Source: Photobacterium marinum (GTDB lineage Bacteria > Pseudomonadota > Gammaproteobacteria > Enterobacterales > Vibrionaceae). From it: a stretch of DNA of 64,000 nt. The position numbers and the translations under genes were made by a program. The notes under the pieces were generated by a model, which had not been told where the DNA came from, searched no databases, and saw only the letters and a list, made by a program, of their open reading frames with translations. The stretch covers positions 62,001 to 126,000 of the forward strand of contig NZ_AMZO01000016.1 of assembly GCF_000331515.1 (NCBI RefSeq), written 5' to 3'. Positions 26,967 to 36,564 of the stretch are shown here, piece by piece (positions within the stretch are counted from its first letter, which is position 1; every line of letters starts with the position of its first letter).

Positions 26967-27239
26967 ATGATGAAGGTGAAGCTACTCCTTGCAGGAGCAG
27001 GGTTGATGGTGATGGCATCGGCGCATTCGGACACACTGTTAATGTCATATGAAGAATACATGGATCGTTGTTTGAGCACTTACGGAGAAGACAGAGTGAC
27101 AGAAAGTGTCTGCGAAGCCCAGTTCCGGACAATGGAGAAAAAAGAGCAGGAGTTGATGGCGCAGGCTGATGTGACGGAAAGCAGTTCAGGACGAGCACTG
27201 ATACCGGAAGGCAATAATGAAGACAGTCAGCTTGAGTAA
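26967..27239 (+). CDS. Small exported protein of unknown function
   Basis: The 90-residue product has a signal peptide (KVKLLLAGAGLMVMASAHS, cleavage likely after ...ASAHS or ASA). A mature part of about 70 residues follows with two cysteines (in DRCLSTYG and ESVCEAQF) that could form a periplasmic disulfide, and a polar acidic tail. Start could be ATG 26967 or the adjacent 26970. No family was recognised. It lies 140 bases after gcvT beyond the terminator. Confidence 0.65.
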   Translation: MMKVKLLLAGAGLMVMASAHSDTLLMSYEEYMDRCLSTYGEDRVTESVCEAQFRTMEKKEQELMAQADVTESSSGRALIPEGNNEDSQLE

Positions 27240-27264
27240 AAAGATTATGTTTTTGAATGGCTGA

Positions 27265-27870
27265 TTAGCTGCTGACTGCTGAGTCCAGCTCTGCAGATAG
27301 CATGGTGCTGAAAACTTCACAAGGTAGGCGTTCGTGAGACCGTGACTCCTGTTGCTTGCCAATTAATGAAAACAGTTTTTGTTCAGCGTCTTTTTTGGCT
27401 GTTAGCCTCTGTTCGGTATTGAAGTAACTCAACAGAGGAGAGTGGAGGTCTTTGTCTATTCTTTGTAAATGATAATAGCAATGGTTAATCTCAAGACTTA
27501 GTTCAAGTATTGCCTTCGCATGTTTTTTATCTGTAATCGTTAAATTATTATTGTGGATATCTAACAAAAGCTTCCAGTGTTTTGCTGATAATAATCCCAT
27601 TGCGACATATTCCGGGTGTTGATAATTCGACAAAAGCATTGCCTCGTAGTCATCTCTGAATTGATTGTTATTTTTATCTTCACCATAAATATCGTTGATG
27701 TCTGAATTAAATAGTGCCGGAAGTTGAATGGTGCTGACTTTTGACTTTGCCAGCAACCTGAGAGCGCTGTACTCATTGAATGGTAATAAAATGTCATTTA
27801 TTTCAATTGAATAGCTGTAGCTGCTGATAGTAATGACAGCAGAGATAAATAAATTTTTCAGTGAATCCAT
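27265..27870 (-). CDS. Hypothetical exported protein
   Basis: The 201-residue protein begins with a hydrophobic signal-like segment (KNLFISAVITISSYSYS) and is then mostly helical. A stretch near residue 60 (DINDIYGEDKNNNQFRDDYE) has the Asp/Asn spacing of a calcium-binding EF-hand or dockerin-like loop. The single Cys pair (NHCYYH and LPCEVF) may form a disulfide. It converges with the small exported-protein gene upstream. Function not recognised; a periplasmic or secreted location is inferred from the signal segment. Confidence 0.6.
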   Translation of the reverse strand: MDSLKNLFISAVITISSYSYSIEINDILLPFNEYSALRLLAKSKVSTIQLPALFNSDINDIYGEDKNNNQFRDDYEAMLLSNYQHPEYVAMGLLSAKHWKLLLDIHNNNLTITDKKHAKAILELSLEINHCYYHLQRIDKDLHSPLLSYFNTEQRLTAKKDAEQKLFSLIGKQQESRSHERLPCEVFSTMLSAELDSAVSS

Positions 27871-28157
27871 TAATATATTTAGATCATAAGTGAAATATGA
27901 CGCTCAATTAATCAGTCGGGCATCGAATTTATCAAGCTATTTAAAGCTGTATTGGGAATTACGGCGTGGTTATCTATGAAACTGAGGTTTAAGTACTTTT
28001 AATCATTAGAAATGAATCAGAATGTTTGTAATGAATTTACATGTTTTTTTTGTTGTTCAGCCTGGATTTAGCCATTACAGGTAAGATACAAAATGTAGTG
28101 TGGCTGAAGTGCTTAAAAGTACTTTTAATCGCCATTTTTTCAATGGTTGGATAGTTT

Positions 28158-28241
28158 ATGTTTGAGAAGATGTTTGAAGTGCTGTTAGCCATTGCGGCGA
28201 TTTTAATAGCTGTGGGGCTGTATACAGCTGCGGTATCGTAA
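28158..28241 (+). CDS. Small membrane protein, 27 aa
   Basis: ATG 28158 opens a 27-codon frame encoding a short charged N-terminus (MFEKMFEV) and one hydrophobic helix (LLAIAAILIAVGLYTAA), ending at TAA 28241. It sits in an otherwise empty 540-base region and is followed 40 bases later by a strong terminator, implying a short dedicated transcript. The ribosome site is weak (TTGGAT), so translation is uncertain. Single-helix proteins of this size often bind and modulate membrane enzymes. Confidence 0.5.
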   Translation: MFEKMFEVLLAIAAILIAVGLYTAAVS

Positions 28242-28279
28242 TTTCATTCGAAAGTTGAGTGGTAGAGTTACAATAAAAA

Positions 28280-28301
28280 AGCACCCGAAGGTGCTCTTTT
28301 T
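28280..28301 (+). terminator. Rho-independent terminator
   Basis: AGCACC-CGAA-GGTGCT stem with a stable CGAA loop and T-tract at 28296-28301. It ends the transcript carrying the 27-codon frame, with no larger gene upstream on this strand for a kilobase. Confidence 0.85.
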
Positions 28302-28413
28302 GTATGTGGGTGAACGAGCCAACCTTAGAGCTTTCTGGGGTGAGTGTGCAGTTGAGTATGTCTTAGGGTTTACGATAGAGTAGATGCGTTGAGTTATATA
28401 TCAGGGTTGAACG

Positions 28414-29253
28414 ATGGCGGGCAATACAACTACAGAACAAAGTCATGATTTAAAGGTGTGCAGAGATGAAGTGCTTGCAGTCCTCATGGTGCGAGGCGGG
28501 CAATACCACCTGCGTAAAACTGCCAATTATGACATCTGCTTTGTAGGGTTGGATGCTTATGACAAGTTTAAAGATCGTTTTAAAAAGCCAATCGTCGTCG
28601 TAACGGAAAGCCCCCATATTGAAGAGTTCATTGTTCATGGTGTTCGCGATATTTTGACTGGTGAGCATGTATACGCAAGACCGGTTAATGGTGCAACAGG
28701 GCGGAATATCCGGGACTATCTTGCGGGATTGTTATTCAGAGAACAGATTTCATTAGAAGATGGAAACTATCCGGTTATTGTTATCAATGCCTTGCATGAG
28801 CAATGTTCACTCGGGGTGAAAGATACATGTGTACACCGTACGAAAAATTTCTTGCGTTTGTGGGCTGACAGGAAAGTCTTTTTGGAGCAACGGTTAAGCG
28901 CGATAGAGCCTTTGCTTGTTATTAATGCCTGTACTGTAGGTGATTTTTACACCGAAAATGGTTCAAGCGCATACAGCAGCGGTAACCGTAATACCTTCGA
29001 ACAACACTTTATTGACGTGGTGCAACAGCAAACCGGCCTTTCAATAGCGGAAAGCAGTCAGAATATCACAGAGCCGTGTATCGGTGCGTCGGGTTCAATT
29101 GATTTAGCTGGCCTGACTATGTTTGTGATTGAAAAGGTATACGACGGGAGAACACTGATTGCTAAAACCACTCATCCGGCAGCATGGTCACGAAAGCAGC
29201 CTTCATTTCAGAAACGGCGAAACAGGGTAGTATTGTTTACCCGGCAATCATAG
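28414..29253 (+). CDS. Hypothetical protein, uracil-DNA-glycosylase-like pattern
   Basis: The 279-residue soluble protein has a pattern that faintly recalls the uracil-DNA glycosylase superfamily. IVVVTESPHIEEF (~60-72) is followed by GATGRNIRDYL, then VIVINALHEQCS in the centre and TTHPAAWSR near the C-terminus, resembling the motif order strand-loop, small-residue helix, N-x-h and H-P-[SA]. The canonical GxDPYP or similar catalytic motif is absent, so glycosylase activity cannot be claimed. It is monocistronic between a terminator and a long leader. It may also be an unrelated nucleotide- or base-binding protein. Confidence 0.55.
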   Translation: MAGNTTTEQSHDLKVCRDEVLAVLMVRGGQYHLRKTANYDICFVGLDAYDKFKDRFKKPIVVVTESPHIEEFIVHGVRDILTGEHVYARPVNGATGRNIRDYLAGLLFREQISLEDGNYPVIVINALHEQCSLGVKDTCVHRTKNFLRLWADRKVFLEQRLSAIEPLLVINACTVGDFYTENGSSAYSSGNRNTFEQHFIDVVQQQTGLSIAESSQNITEPCIGASGSIDLAGLTMFVIEKVYDGRTLIAKTTHPAAWSRKQPSFQKRRNRVVLFTRQS

Positions 29254-29731
29254 AGGTAATTAGGTGTTTGCGCTTAATTTGTATTAGTTTGCCAACATCG
29301 GATATGTTTTCCTATCCCTAACTTTTATCGAAATAGCAATAAATAGCTTGTTTACTGGGAAATGCCTCTCAATTTTCTAGTCAAATTAATTTTACATAAT
29401 CGCTACCAGTGCATAAGCCCCATGCAATAAAATATGTGCTGCGTATTGTATTTCTTTTTTGCCTGAACATTAATTAATGTTCCAGATCAAAGTTACCGCT
29501 TTATTTCTCCCGTCAGTAAATACTTATCCCCCGTTCGGGTGATGAAGCCCGAGTAAGTAAATCCTATAACCATCGTAAAAGTATTAATCATTTATTCCTT
29601 AAGGTATCTGTGCAGTATGACGGAATAGGGTTGAAATGCCTTCTTGTATTAAGTGAAGGTTAAGTATTTATCTATCTGACGCCGTTACCTTGAGGTTCTT
29701 TAATCGTAGAAGAGATACAAGGAACGGTATT
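29254..29731. other. Long leader region before the TSP3 lipoprotein
   Basis: This 478-base gap has no gene. It contains a perfect 18-bp palindrome GAACATTAATTAATGTTC (29465-29482). About 40 bases further on is a potential nested hairpin in which TACTTA (~29520) pairs with TAAGTA (~29553) around an inner CGGGT / GCCCG stem. The lipoprotein start follows some 175 bases later. No known riboswitch class was recognised. Confidence 0.5.
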
Positions 29732-32700
29732 ATGAAACGGCATCCTCTCGCAACGGCAGTAGGGCTGGGTACCTTACTACTGATGACAGCCTGTGATGAT
29801 GATAGCTCGAATAACTCGCAGGCCAGTCCAGAACCTAAGGCGTCAATGAGTGTAACCGCGATTGACGGATATTTGAGAAAAGCGGATGTATGGCTTGATG
29901 TAACACCAAACTACGTGCAGGACAGTAATGAGCCTGCTGGTGTTACTGGTGAAGGCGGTAAAGTTGAACTGGATGTTACCGGCATCGCTTCTCCGGAAAG
30001 TTATCCGATTATAGTGAAAGCTAAAGCCGGTGTGACTGTCGATGAAGATAGCCCGGATAAGCCTATTTCCGGCGGTTTTGTAATGTCAGCACCGGCCGGT
30101 GAAACTGATGTTACGCCACTTTCCACTCTTGTTCATATCAAAATGAAAACCGCCAATCAGTCCAAAGAGCTGGCTTCAAAAGAGCTGGCTGATGAGCTGG
30201 GTATAGAAAGTGATGAGGTATTGGGTGATTTTACCCAAAATAAAGCGGTAGCGAATAAAGCATCTGCGATGGTCAAAGCAGAGTTGTTGCCGAAAACCCT
30301 CGATGAAATGGAGGACAATGCTAAGGGTGAAGCTACGGATGTGCTTGATAGTTTCGATGCATCTAAGGCTGTGATCAAAGATCTTCAGGAGGAAGAAACC
30401 ATTATCGTTGATGGTTCTGTTTACTCAAAAGCAACCGATGACGACGATGACGACGATGACGGGGTAAAAGATCAGGATGATGTGTTCCCGAATAATGCTC
30501 AGGAGTGGCGGGATACTGACGGCGACGGCTATGGTGATGAAGTTGCTGATAAGTTCCCGAATGATCAAACCGAATGGGCTGATAAGGACGGGGATAATCA
30601 TGGTGATAACGAAGATGATCTGTTCCCGGACAACAGTGAGGAATGGGCAGACGCTGATGGCGATGGTTACGGTGATAACTTAGCTGATAAGTTCCCGGAA
30701 GATAAAACGGAGTGGGCAGATAAGGATGGGGACCTGCATGGTGATAATCATAACGACAAGTTCCCTGATGATGTCAATGAATGGGCCGATGCTGATGAAG
30801 ACGGTTATGGCGACAACTTAGCCGATAAGTTCCCGGAAGATAAGACAGAATGGGCTGACGGTGATGAGGATGGTTATGGCGATAACCATGTTGACAAATT
30901 CCCCGGAAACAGTGACGAATGGGCCGATGCTGACGGCGATGGTTACGGTGACAACCTGGCGGATCAGTTCCCTGATGACGCAGAAAAGTCAGCGGCTGAT
31001 GTAACAACATCAAAGCAGTTTTCTGGCCCCGTGATGGTTCAGTTACTGAATGATGTCCGTGAGTTAAAAACAGACACAAGCACAGTTGTAGAAACGCTAA
31101 ATAACGGCGATATCCGCACCACACAAACTGTCACTTATCAGATTGCAGACGGCAATCAATATTTCGGTAAAGAAGTATCGGTTGATGTCTTACATTCATC
31201 CGGTGAGTTCTATCGTCAAACTTCATGGGATTTTGATTATAACCAGGATGGAAACGCTCAATACAAAGGTAAGTCACTGGATCGTGGTAACCGCACCGAG
31301 ACAGGTGAAACCCTCTGGCGTTATATCGATGAAGATAATGCTAAGGCTGAAGGTGGTGATAACGGACCAAATCCGCGTGAATTTAACAACATCAACCTGT
31401 TAGCACAAATTGATGCTAAAAACCTGACTGGTATTGATGTTATTCAGTACGTCATTGAAACCAAAGCCACACAAGTTAACTCTGAAACTCTGGATACAAC
31501 CGACACAGTAACTACTGTCGTTGAACAGTATCCAATTTCCGAGTTCGATTTTGATGCAGAAAGTCATACGGCTGATTACAGTTGCCGTATCGTCAATACG
31601 CTAGTTAATCATGTTCAAAATCAGTTTGAAGAGAGTCGTGACTGGCAGGCTGATGGAACAACGAATGCCAGCTTCCGTTTAACTATTGGCGAAGCCGGGG
31701 CTTATACTTTTGCTTATCAGCGTCCGATTTGGCCTAATCCTCATGGTGTTGATTTCGAAGAATATGCTCACTTTAACTATGTGCAAGGCAAGCATGATGT
31801 TTTAGGCCCTTACTGGTATGAAGTGAACCGGGAAGTGACTCTGGTTGATGGGCTGAAGATGGTGAGTCAGTCTGGTCAGCGTTATCTATTAGATCAGGTA
31901 GATAATCGTCATGTGAAATTGACTGATGAAACCAATCCCAATGGTGTGATATTCAACCAGTATCATCTACAGAAGAAAGATGTGAGTGTTACAGAGAACA
32001 CTGAAAGTGTTGAGTGGTCGCATTTCGCTTTAGCCGATTCTTACTTTAATCAGCCAAGTGAAAACTTCACCGCGGTAACAGATGATATCGGGCAAGATTA
32101 TAAGATCTATCAGCAGTTGGATAACGGCATGTGGCTGGGCCATCGCTTTGCCGAGTGGGGTAGCCAGAATGTTGGGGACCTTGCCGGTAAAGTCGAAAGC
32201 CTGAGGCAGAATGGTCACGACTTATCGCAGATCACTACGATTGAATTACCGGGATTGAGCAGTTATGACAGTAAGTTGCTGACCTCATCGTTCCGCATTG
32301 ATGAAGCACAGCAGCCTGTCACATGGCACCTCATTACAAATCATGCAGCCTTTACCGGTAATGATGATGGTAGCTATCAGCTGATAGACATCACATTGGT
32401 TGATAATGGCATCAAGCAGGGATGGCTGGCTAGTGATGACGGAGCCGGTACTCTGATAATTGCTATACCGACAACGGATGAGCCTTGGAACTGGTATGAC
32501 GCATATTCACGCATGGTGATTGGTATCAATACAGTCAGTACTACTCCTGCATTGAGCTGGACCAGTTGGGTCGGGGAATTCTATCTAAATCAGGAACAGG
32601 CCAACCTTCGTGCGAAAGAGCTCGGTATTGGCGTGAAAGAGTATACCGTCTGTACAGATGGTGACTCTCAGTGGGATGAGGTTAATGATGTGCCAGTTGG

Positions 32701-34012
32701 CAACCCGAGTTATGACGACTTCCTGACAACTGCTACACAATGTGAATTTGAAGCAACCAGTCAGTCTGTTATTGGTGGAGCTGAGTATTATCGCCTGAAC
32801 AGCCGCGGTGAGTTGCGTCATTGGGTATTTAATGAAAACGGAACCGGTACGTATTATCGCAATGGTTATCCGGATGGTGACTTTACGTGGACGATAAATT
32901 CAGACGGTATTGTTGTGGTTGATTTCGGTAATGGTGATCTGGATTACTTTGCCTATGTGAGTAGTGATGATTCGCGTATCAGCTTCAAGACATACAGTGT
33001 TTGGACGGAAAACGAACAAGTGCTTAAAGATATCTCATCGTCAGGGTTTACTTACCAGCGTCCGGAGGATTACACCGTGCGTAGCTGTGATGTTAAGCAG
33101 TCTGACGCAACAGTAGAGGACTTTAACGCAGCTGTAGAGCAATGTGGTGATCATCATGTCATTACCGGCGAAGATACGGCTGAAATCGCTGACACCATGT
33201 TTGTCCGCGTCCGTGCTGATGGTGATACGCGTGCGTATAAGTTTAACGCAGACAACTCGTTGAGTTACTTCCGTGCCGGTGAAAACCGTGTCAGTTCAAC
33301 ACGTACATGGGCATTAACATCCGAAGGTTACCTGAAGTTGTGGGACAGCACTAACCCGGATGAATACATGTTGTTGGCAAACTTATTGTTCTCAGACGAA
33401 CAAAGCAGCTTTGTTACTTATGATGTCTATCAGGAAGATGGCGCATGGGTACGAGATATCTGGAGTTTCGTATTCCGTGAATATGAGGAACCGATAACTG
33501 AATGCCAGACAGGGAATACACCATGGGACGAAGCTAACGATCAGCCGTCAGCGTACAAACGCATTGCAGACTTCTATGACGCTGTCAGTCAGTGTCAGGT
33601 TAAGACAGACGATAAGTTGCTGCAATTTACAGAAGATATGCTGGTGGGCTCTCAGAACAAAACTTCTACCTGGTCTTTGATGTTCCTGCAATCAAATGAA
33701 GGTGAAACACCGAGCTATGTTGAAGATGAGCAACTGCGTTTCAATCCGGATCATACCGGGGCATTTATTGATGCCGAAGATGGTGAGTTCGCCTTCAACT
33801 GGCAAATTAATGAAGGGCACCTGATCCTGAACATGACTCATTCTGAATATGTAGGCTCAACAGAAACTATGTCGATTGTTGAGACTGACGGTGAATATTT
33901 CTCAGTGAAGTCATTCTGGATTGATACATCCGGTGAGTGGGATAATCCAGCTCCGCAGGAAGGTGAGGGAGAAATACTGAGCCTTATCTTTAAGCAAATA
34001 AGTAAACAATAA
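29732..34012 (+). CDS. Large lipoprotein with thrombospondin type 3 repeats
   Basis: From ATG 29732 (AAGGAA ribosome site; a TTG at 29690 is less likely) the product is 1426 residues. It has a lipoprotein signal ending LLLMTAC with Asp at +2, which in E. coli would favour inner-membrane retention. Residues ~30-235 form a globular N-terminal part. About seven and a half 23-residue thrombospondin type 3 repeats (~247-418) then carry the D-x-D-G-D-G-Y-G-D calcium pattern and FP-x-D/N-x-x-EWAD spacers. The long C-terminal region includes three related ~145-residue units, each opening with a Cys and a W-D-E-x-N-D-like element. Calcium-stabilised surface or periplasmic adhesion or polymer binding is plausible. 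No enzyme motif seen. Confidence 0.85.
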   Translation: MKRHPLATAVGLGTLLLMTACDDDSSNNSQASPEPKASMSVTAIDGYLRKADVWLDVTPNYVQDSNEPAGVTGEGGKVELDVTGIASPESYPIIVKAKAGVTVDEDSPDKPISGGFVMSAPAGETDVTPLSTLVHIKMKTANQSKELASKELADELGIESDEVLGDFTQNKAVANKASAMVKAELLPKTLDEMEDNAKGEATDVLDSFDASKAVIKDLQEEETIIVDGSVYSKATDDDDDDDDGVKDQDDVFPNNAQEWRDTDGDGYGDEVADKFPNDQTEWADKDGDNHGDNEDDLFPDNSEEWADADGDGYGDNLADKFPEDKTEWADKDGDLHGDNHNDKFPDDVNEWADADEDGYGDNLADKFPEDKTEWADGDEDGYGDNHVDKFPGNSDEWADADGDGYGDNLADQFPDDAEKSAADVTTSKQFSGPVMVQLLNDVRELKTDTSTVVETLNNGDIRTTQTVTYQIADGNQYFGKEVSVDVLHSSGEFYRQTSWDFDYNQDGNAQYKGKSLDRGNRTETGETLWRYIDEDNAKAEGGDNGPNPREFNNINLLAQIDAKNLTGIDVIQYVIETKATQVNSETLDTTDTVTTVVEQYPISEFDFDAESHTADYSCRIVNTLVNHVQNQFEESRDWQADGTTNASFRLTIGEAGAYTFAYQRPIWPNPHGVDFEEYAHFNYVQGKHDVLGPYWYEVNREVTLVDGLKMVSQSGQRYLLDQVDNRHVKLTDETNPNGVIFNQYHLQKKDVSVTENTESVEWSHFALADSYFNQPSENFTAVTDDIGQDYKIYQQLDNGMWLGHRFAEWGSQNVGDLAGKVESLRQNGHDLSQITTIELPGLSSYDSKLLTSSFRIDEAQQPVTWHLITNHAAFTGNDDGSYQLIDITLVDNGIKQGWLASDDGAGTLIIAIPTTDEPWNWYDAYSRMVIGINTVSTTPALSWTSWVGEFYLNQEQANLRAKELGIGVKEYTVCTDGDSQWDEVNDVPVGNPSYDDFLTTATQCEFEATSQSVIGGAEYYRLNSRGELRHWVFNENGTGTYYRNGYPDGDFTWTINSDGIVVVDFGNGDLDYFAYVSSDDSRISFKTYSVWTENEQVLKDISSSGFTYQRPEDYTVRSCDVKQSDATVEDFNAAVEQCGDHHVITGEDTAEIADTMFVRVRADGDTRAYKFNADNSLSYFRAGENRVSSTRTWALTSEGYLKLWDSTNPDEYMLLANLLFSDEQSSFVTYDVYQEDGAWVRDIWSFVFREYEEPITECQTGNTPWDEANDQPSAYKRIADFYDAVSQCQVKTDDKLLQFTEDMLVGSQNKTSTWSLMFLQSNEGETPSYVEDEQLRFNPDHTGAFIDAEDGEFAFNWQINEGHLILNMTHSEYVGSTETMSIVETDGEYFSVKSFWIDTSGEWDNPAPQEGEGEILSLIFKQISKQ
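30470..30990 (+). repeat. 69-bp tandem repeats encoding TSP3 calcium-binding units
   Basis: About seven and a half in-frame copies of a 69-bp unit encode 23-residue repeats with alternating acidic calcium loops and FP-x-D-x-x-EWAD segments. Copies differ by synonymous changes, so the array is old and selected at protein level. Confidence 0.9.
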
Positions 34013-34035
34013 TAGCCGTTCTTTTGATGTAGTTA

Positions 34036-34073
34036 TCCCCCTGACGACTGGCGTGTTGTCAGGGGGATTTTTT
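34036..34073 (+). terminator. Rho-independent terminator
   Basis: TCCCCCTGAC / GTCAGGGGGA (34036-34045, 34058-34067) with a six-T tail ends the lipoprotein transcript. Confidence 0.92.
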
Positions 34074-34125
34074 TATCCGATTAGCGCTTATGTATAACAC
34101 CTATCGGACTGTACTTGTTTCTGAG

Positions 34126-36564
34126 CTACTTGCTGTTCATCGTTTTAAGCTTATCACCCACTGGTTTGGAGAAGTTATAACCGTCATGCTGATCCCAGTT
34201 TATCGACCATGTCATGACGCCTCCGAAGTTTGGATACAGCTTAGTTGGAACAACCGTGCCACAGCTAGTGCCGACCGCCAGGCAATCCAGGGCATTAATG
34301 ATATTCTGGATTGGTGCCTGGCCTGAGTTCGCTGAACTTGGACCTGATGGTAGACCAATGGCTACCTGATCATCCCTCAATGGCTGGAACATGGTGCCGT
34401 TAGCCAGTTTAAAGCCTTCAACCAACATTTTCGCAGAAGCCACCATCATATCGACAGAACCTTCAGGAGCAGCTCCCGGCATGTAAGGGTTTGCAAGCCC
34501 GCCGTTGTTATATAGCTGGACATGAAGCAGATCTAGCGTGTCTCTCAGTTCATCAATAAGCGGGATGTAAGCGCCCCAAATTCCAGAGTAAGCGATCATA
34601 CCGCCCTGAACATAAGGATGTTCCGGGGCCATAGTCAGGTACATATTTCCGCCGGTGTTGGCTTCAATCTTCTTCAGTGCGCGAGGCAGACGAGCCTGAA
34701 TTTGAGTGCCGTGAAGCAGGTTAGAACCGCTTTCCAGATCAATATCGAGGCCGTCAAATCCCCATTCCTTGATGATATCAGTCAGGCTGGATACAAAATT
34801 AGCTTCATCCGCATCAGTGTTGAGGGTGATAGTGCCTTCGGCCCCGCCCAGTGACAAAACAATTTTCTTGCCTTGTGCCTGAAGTGCACGGATATCCTGC
34901 TTGAACTGAGCAGGATCCAACGCCGGACAGGAACTGTAGATATCACCGGAATACAGGTTGAAGTGAACGGTTCCGTTGCTGTTACGATCGTTTTCTGCAA
35001 AAGCGATATCAATAACATCCCATGCCGGAGAAATGTCATGTAAGTTCATTGGACAGCCAGCACCATTAACAAAGTTGTGCCAGTAACCAATCAGTTGATG
35101 TTTGGTATTTGAAGGCAAATGCTCTGTAACTTTGACCGATGCTGAGGATGAAATTGCGGTATTACCCTTAGTATCTGTCGCCATGGCGGTGACGGTGTAA
35201 CTGCCCGGTGAGCCTGCAGTCCAGTTAACGCTGTATGGAGCGGTGTTATCAGTCGCAACAATGCTGCCGTTAACAAGAAAGTCTACTTTTTGAATTGCAT
35301 TTGTGAGTGAGGATGCCGTTGCAGCCAAAGTGAACGGTTTACCAAGGGTGGCCGTTGTACCGCTGGCTGGTGATGTCAGGCTGGTAGCTAACGTTTGATC
35401 ACTTAAGCTAACTAGCACGGATGCTTCACCCTTGTTGCCTTCGTTATCTGTCGCAACAGCTTTCAATGCTATGTCGCCTGTGCCGTTGGCTAACCAATTG
35501 GCAGAGTATGGTGCTGTTGTATCTGTTCCAAGGGCTGAGTTACCGGCAAAGAACTGAACCTGAGCGATTGAGCCGTCGCTGTCTGCGGCGTTGGCTTCTA
35601 TTTTGACATCACTTCCGGCAAGGAGGTGGCTGTTGGCTGTCGGAGCTGTAATTTTGACTTCAGGCACAATGGCACAAACACCAAGGTCACTCCAGGCTTC
35701 GGTCCAATGTTGCCCTTGTCCCGGTTCGTAGGCCCAGGCTGCTTTGGAGGAACACCAGCCAGCAATATTACATCGGTATTTATGGTTATGGTTTTGAACT
35801 ATATCTCCGGCGTTATAGGCACTGCCTGCTTTGTATACAGGCATTCCGGCGCAGCCAGTGCCCGATGTTTGTTCTGCAACTGTAACGGAGATCGCTTCGC
35901 TGATTGTTGAAGCCTCTTCATTATCGGTAGCTTTAACCACAAATTTATTTGTACCTTCCGTTACTTGCCAGTTTAACTCGAAAGGTGTCTCAGTGTCGGA
36001 TTCAATAAGTTTATCATCAAGATAAAAATCGACTTTGCTGACAGCGCCATCTAGATCAGAGGTTTTTGCCAAAATCAGAACTTTTTGCCCAGAACTTAAC
36101 TGAGACTCCTGTACTGGAGTAACAAGGCTGACAGTTGGTGGCTGGTTTCCAGTTGCTCTTACAACAGAAATAGTGGCAGAATCTGTGCTTGTACTACCCT
36201 GATTGTCGGTAACCTTTGTTGTTACTTTATGGGTTCCGTTCTCAGCTCTCCACTTAAGGGAAAAGGGCTCAGAAGTCAGCGTTCCCACGATTTTATCATC
36301 AATCAAGAACGTCACATTTTCTATCGAGCCATCAATATCGTTGGTATGTGCCGAAAGGATAATAGTATTGGAGTCAACGAATTGAGTGTTATTTAGAGGA
36401 GAGGTAAGAGTTACTTTGGGAGGTATATTCCCGATATTATTATCGCAGTTGCTTATTTCTTTCCATTTTTGCGATTGTTCGAGTTGAGAGCAGTCTATGT
36501 CATGAGCTTGTCCGACAGCACTGAAACTCAGCATCAGTGCGCAGGTTATTAATGATTTTTGCAT
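34126..36564 (-). CDS. Secreted GH18 chitinase with CBM5/12 and Ig-like domains
   Basis: The 812-residue protein has a signal peptide (~1-20, ending SAVGQA). Two bacterial Ig-like repeats follow (~50-135 and ~145-235), then a CBM5/12 chitin-binding module (~238-298: YKAGSAYNAGDIVQ with aromatic W residues and two Cys pairs), then two more Ig-like repeats (~300-480, each with the A-P-Y-S-x-N-W ending). The C-terminal GH18 catalytic barrel (~490-805) carries the D-x-x-D-x-D-x-E motif as FDGLDIDLES. It hydrolyses chitin outside the cell, presumably after type II secretion. Chitinase expression in vibrios is normally chitin-induced. Confidence 0.95.
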   Translation of the reverse strand: MQKSLITCALMLSFSAVGQAHDIDCSQLEQSQKWKEISNCDNNIGNIPPKVTLTSPLNNTQFVDSNTIILSAHTNDIDGSIENVTFLIDDKIVGTLTSEPFSLKWRAENGTHKVTTKVTDNQGSTSTDSATISVVRATGNQPPTVSLVTPVQESQLSSGQKVLILAKTSDLDGAVSKVDFYLDDKLIESDTETPFELNWQVTEGTNKFVVKATDNEEASTISEAISVTVAEQTSGTGCAGMPVYKAGSAYNAGDIVQNHNHKYRCNIAGWCSSKAAWAYEPGQGQHWTEAWSDLGVCAIVPEVKITAPTANSHLLAGSDVKIEANAADSDGSIAQVQFFAGNSALGTDTTAPYSANWLANGTGDIALKAVATDNEGNKGEASVLVSLSDQTLATSLTSPASGTTATLGKPFTLAATASSLTNAIQKVDFLVNGSIVATDNTAPYSVNWTAGSPGSYTVTAMATDTKGNTAISSSASVKVTEHLPSNTKHQLIGYWHNFVNGAGCPMNLHDISPAWDVIDIAFAENDRNSNGTVHFNLYSGDIYSSCPALDPAQFKQDIRALQAQGKKIVLSLGGAEGTITLNTDADEANFVSSLTDIIKEWGFDGLDIDLESGSNLLHGTQIQARLPRALKKIEANTGGNMYLTMAPEHPYVQGGMIAYSGIWGAYIPLIDELRDTLDLLHVQLYNNGGLANPYMPGAAPEGSVDMMVASAKMLVEGFKLANGTMFQPLRDDQVAIGLPSGPSSANSGQAPIQNIINALDCLAVGTSCGTVVPTKLYPNFGGVMTWSINWDQHDGYNFSKPVGDKLKTMNSK

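Noticed and set aside
30470..30990. CRISPR-like array
   Set aside because: The repeats are in frame, adjacent without unique spacers and encode TSP3 calcium loops.
34090..36400. Several plus-strand frames over the chitinase gene
   Set aside because: Shadows of the minus-strand chitinase with its repeated Ig-like domains; no independent coding character.
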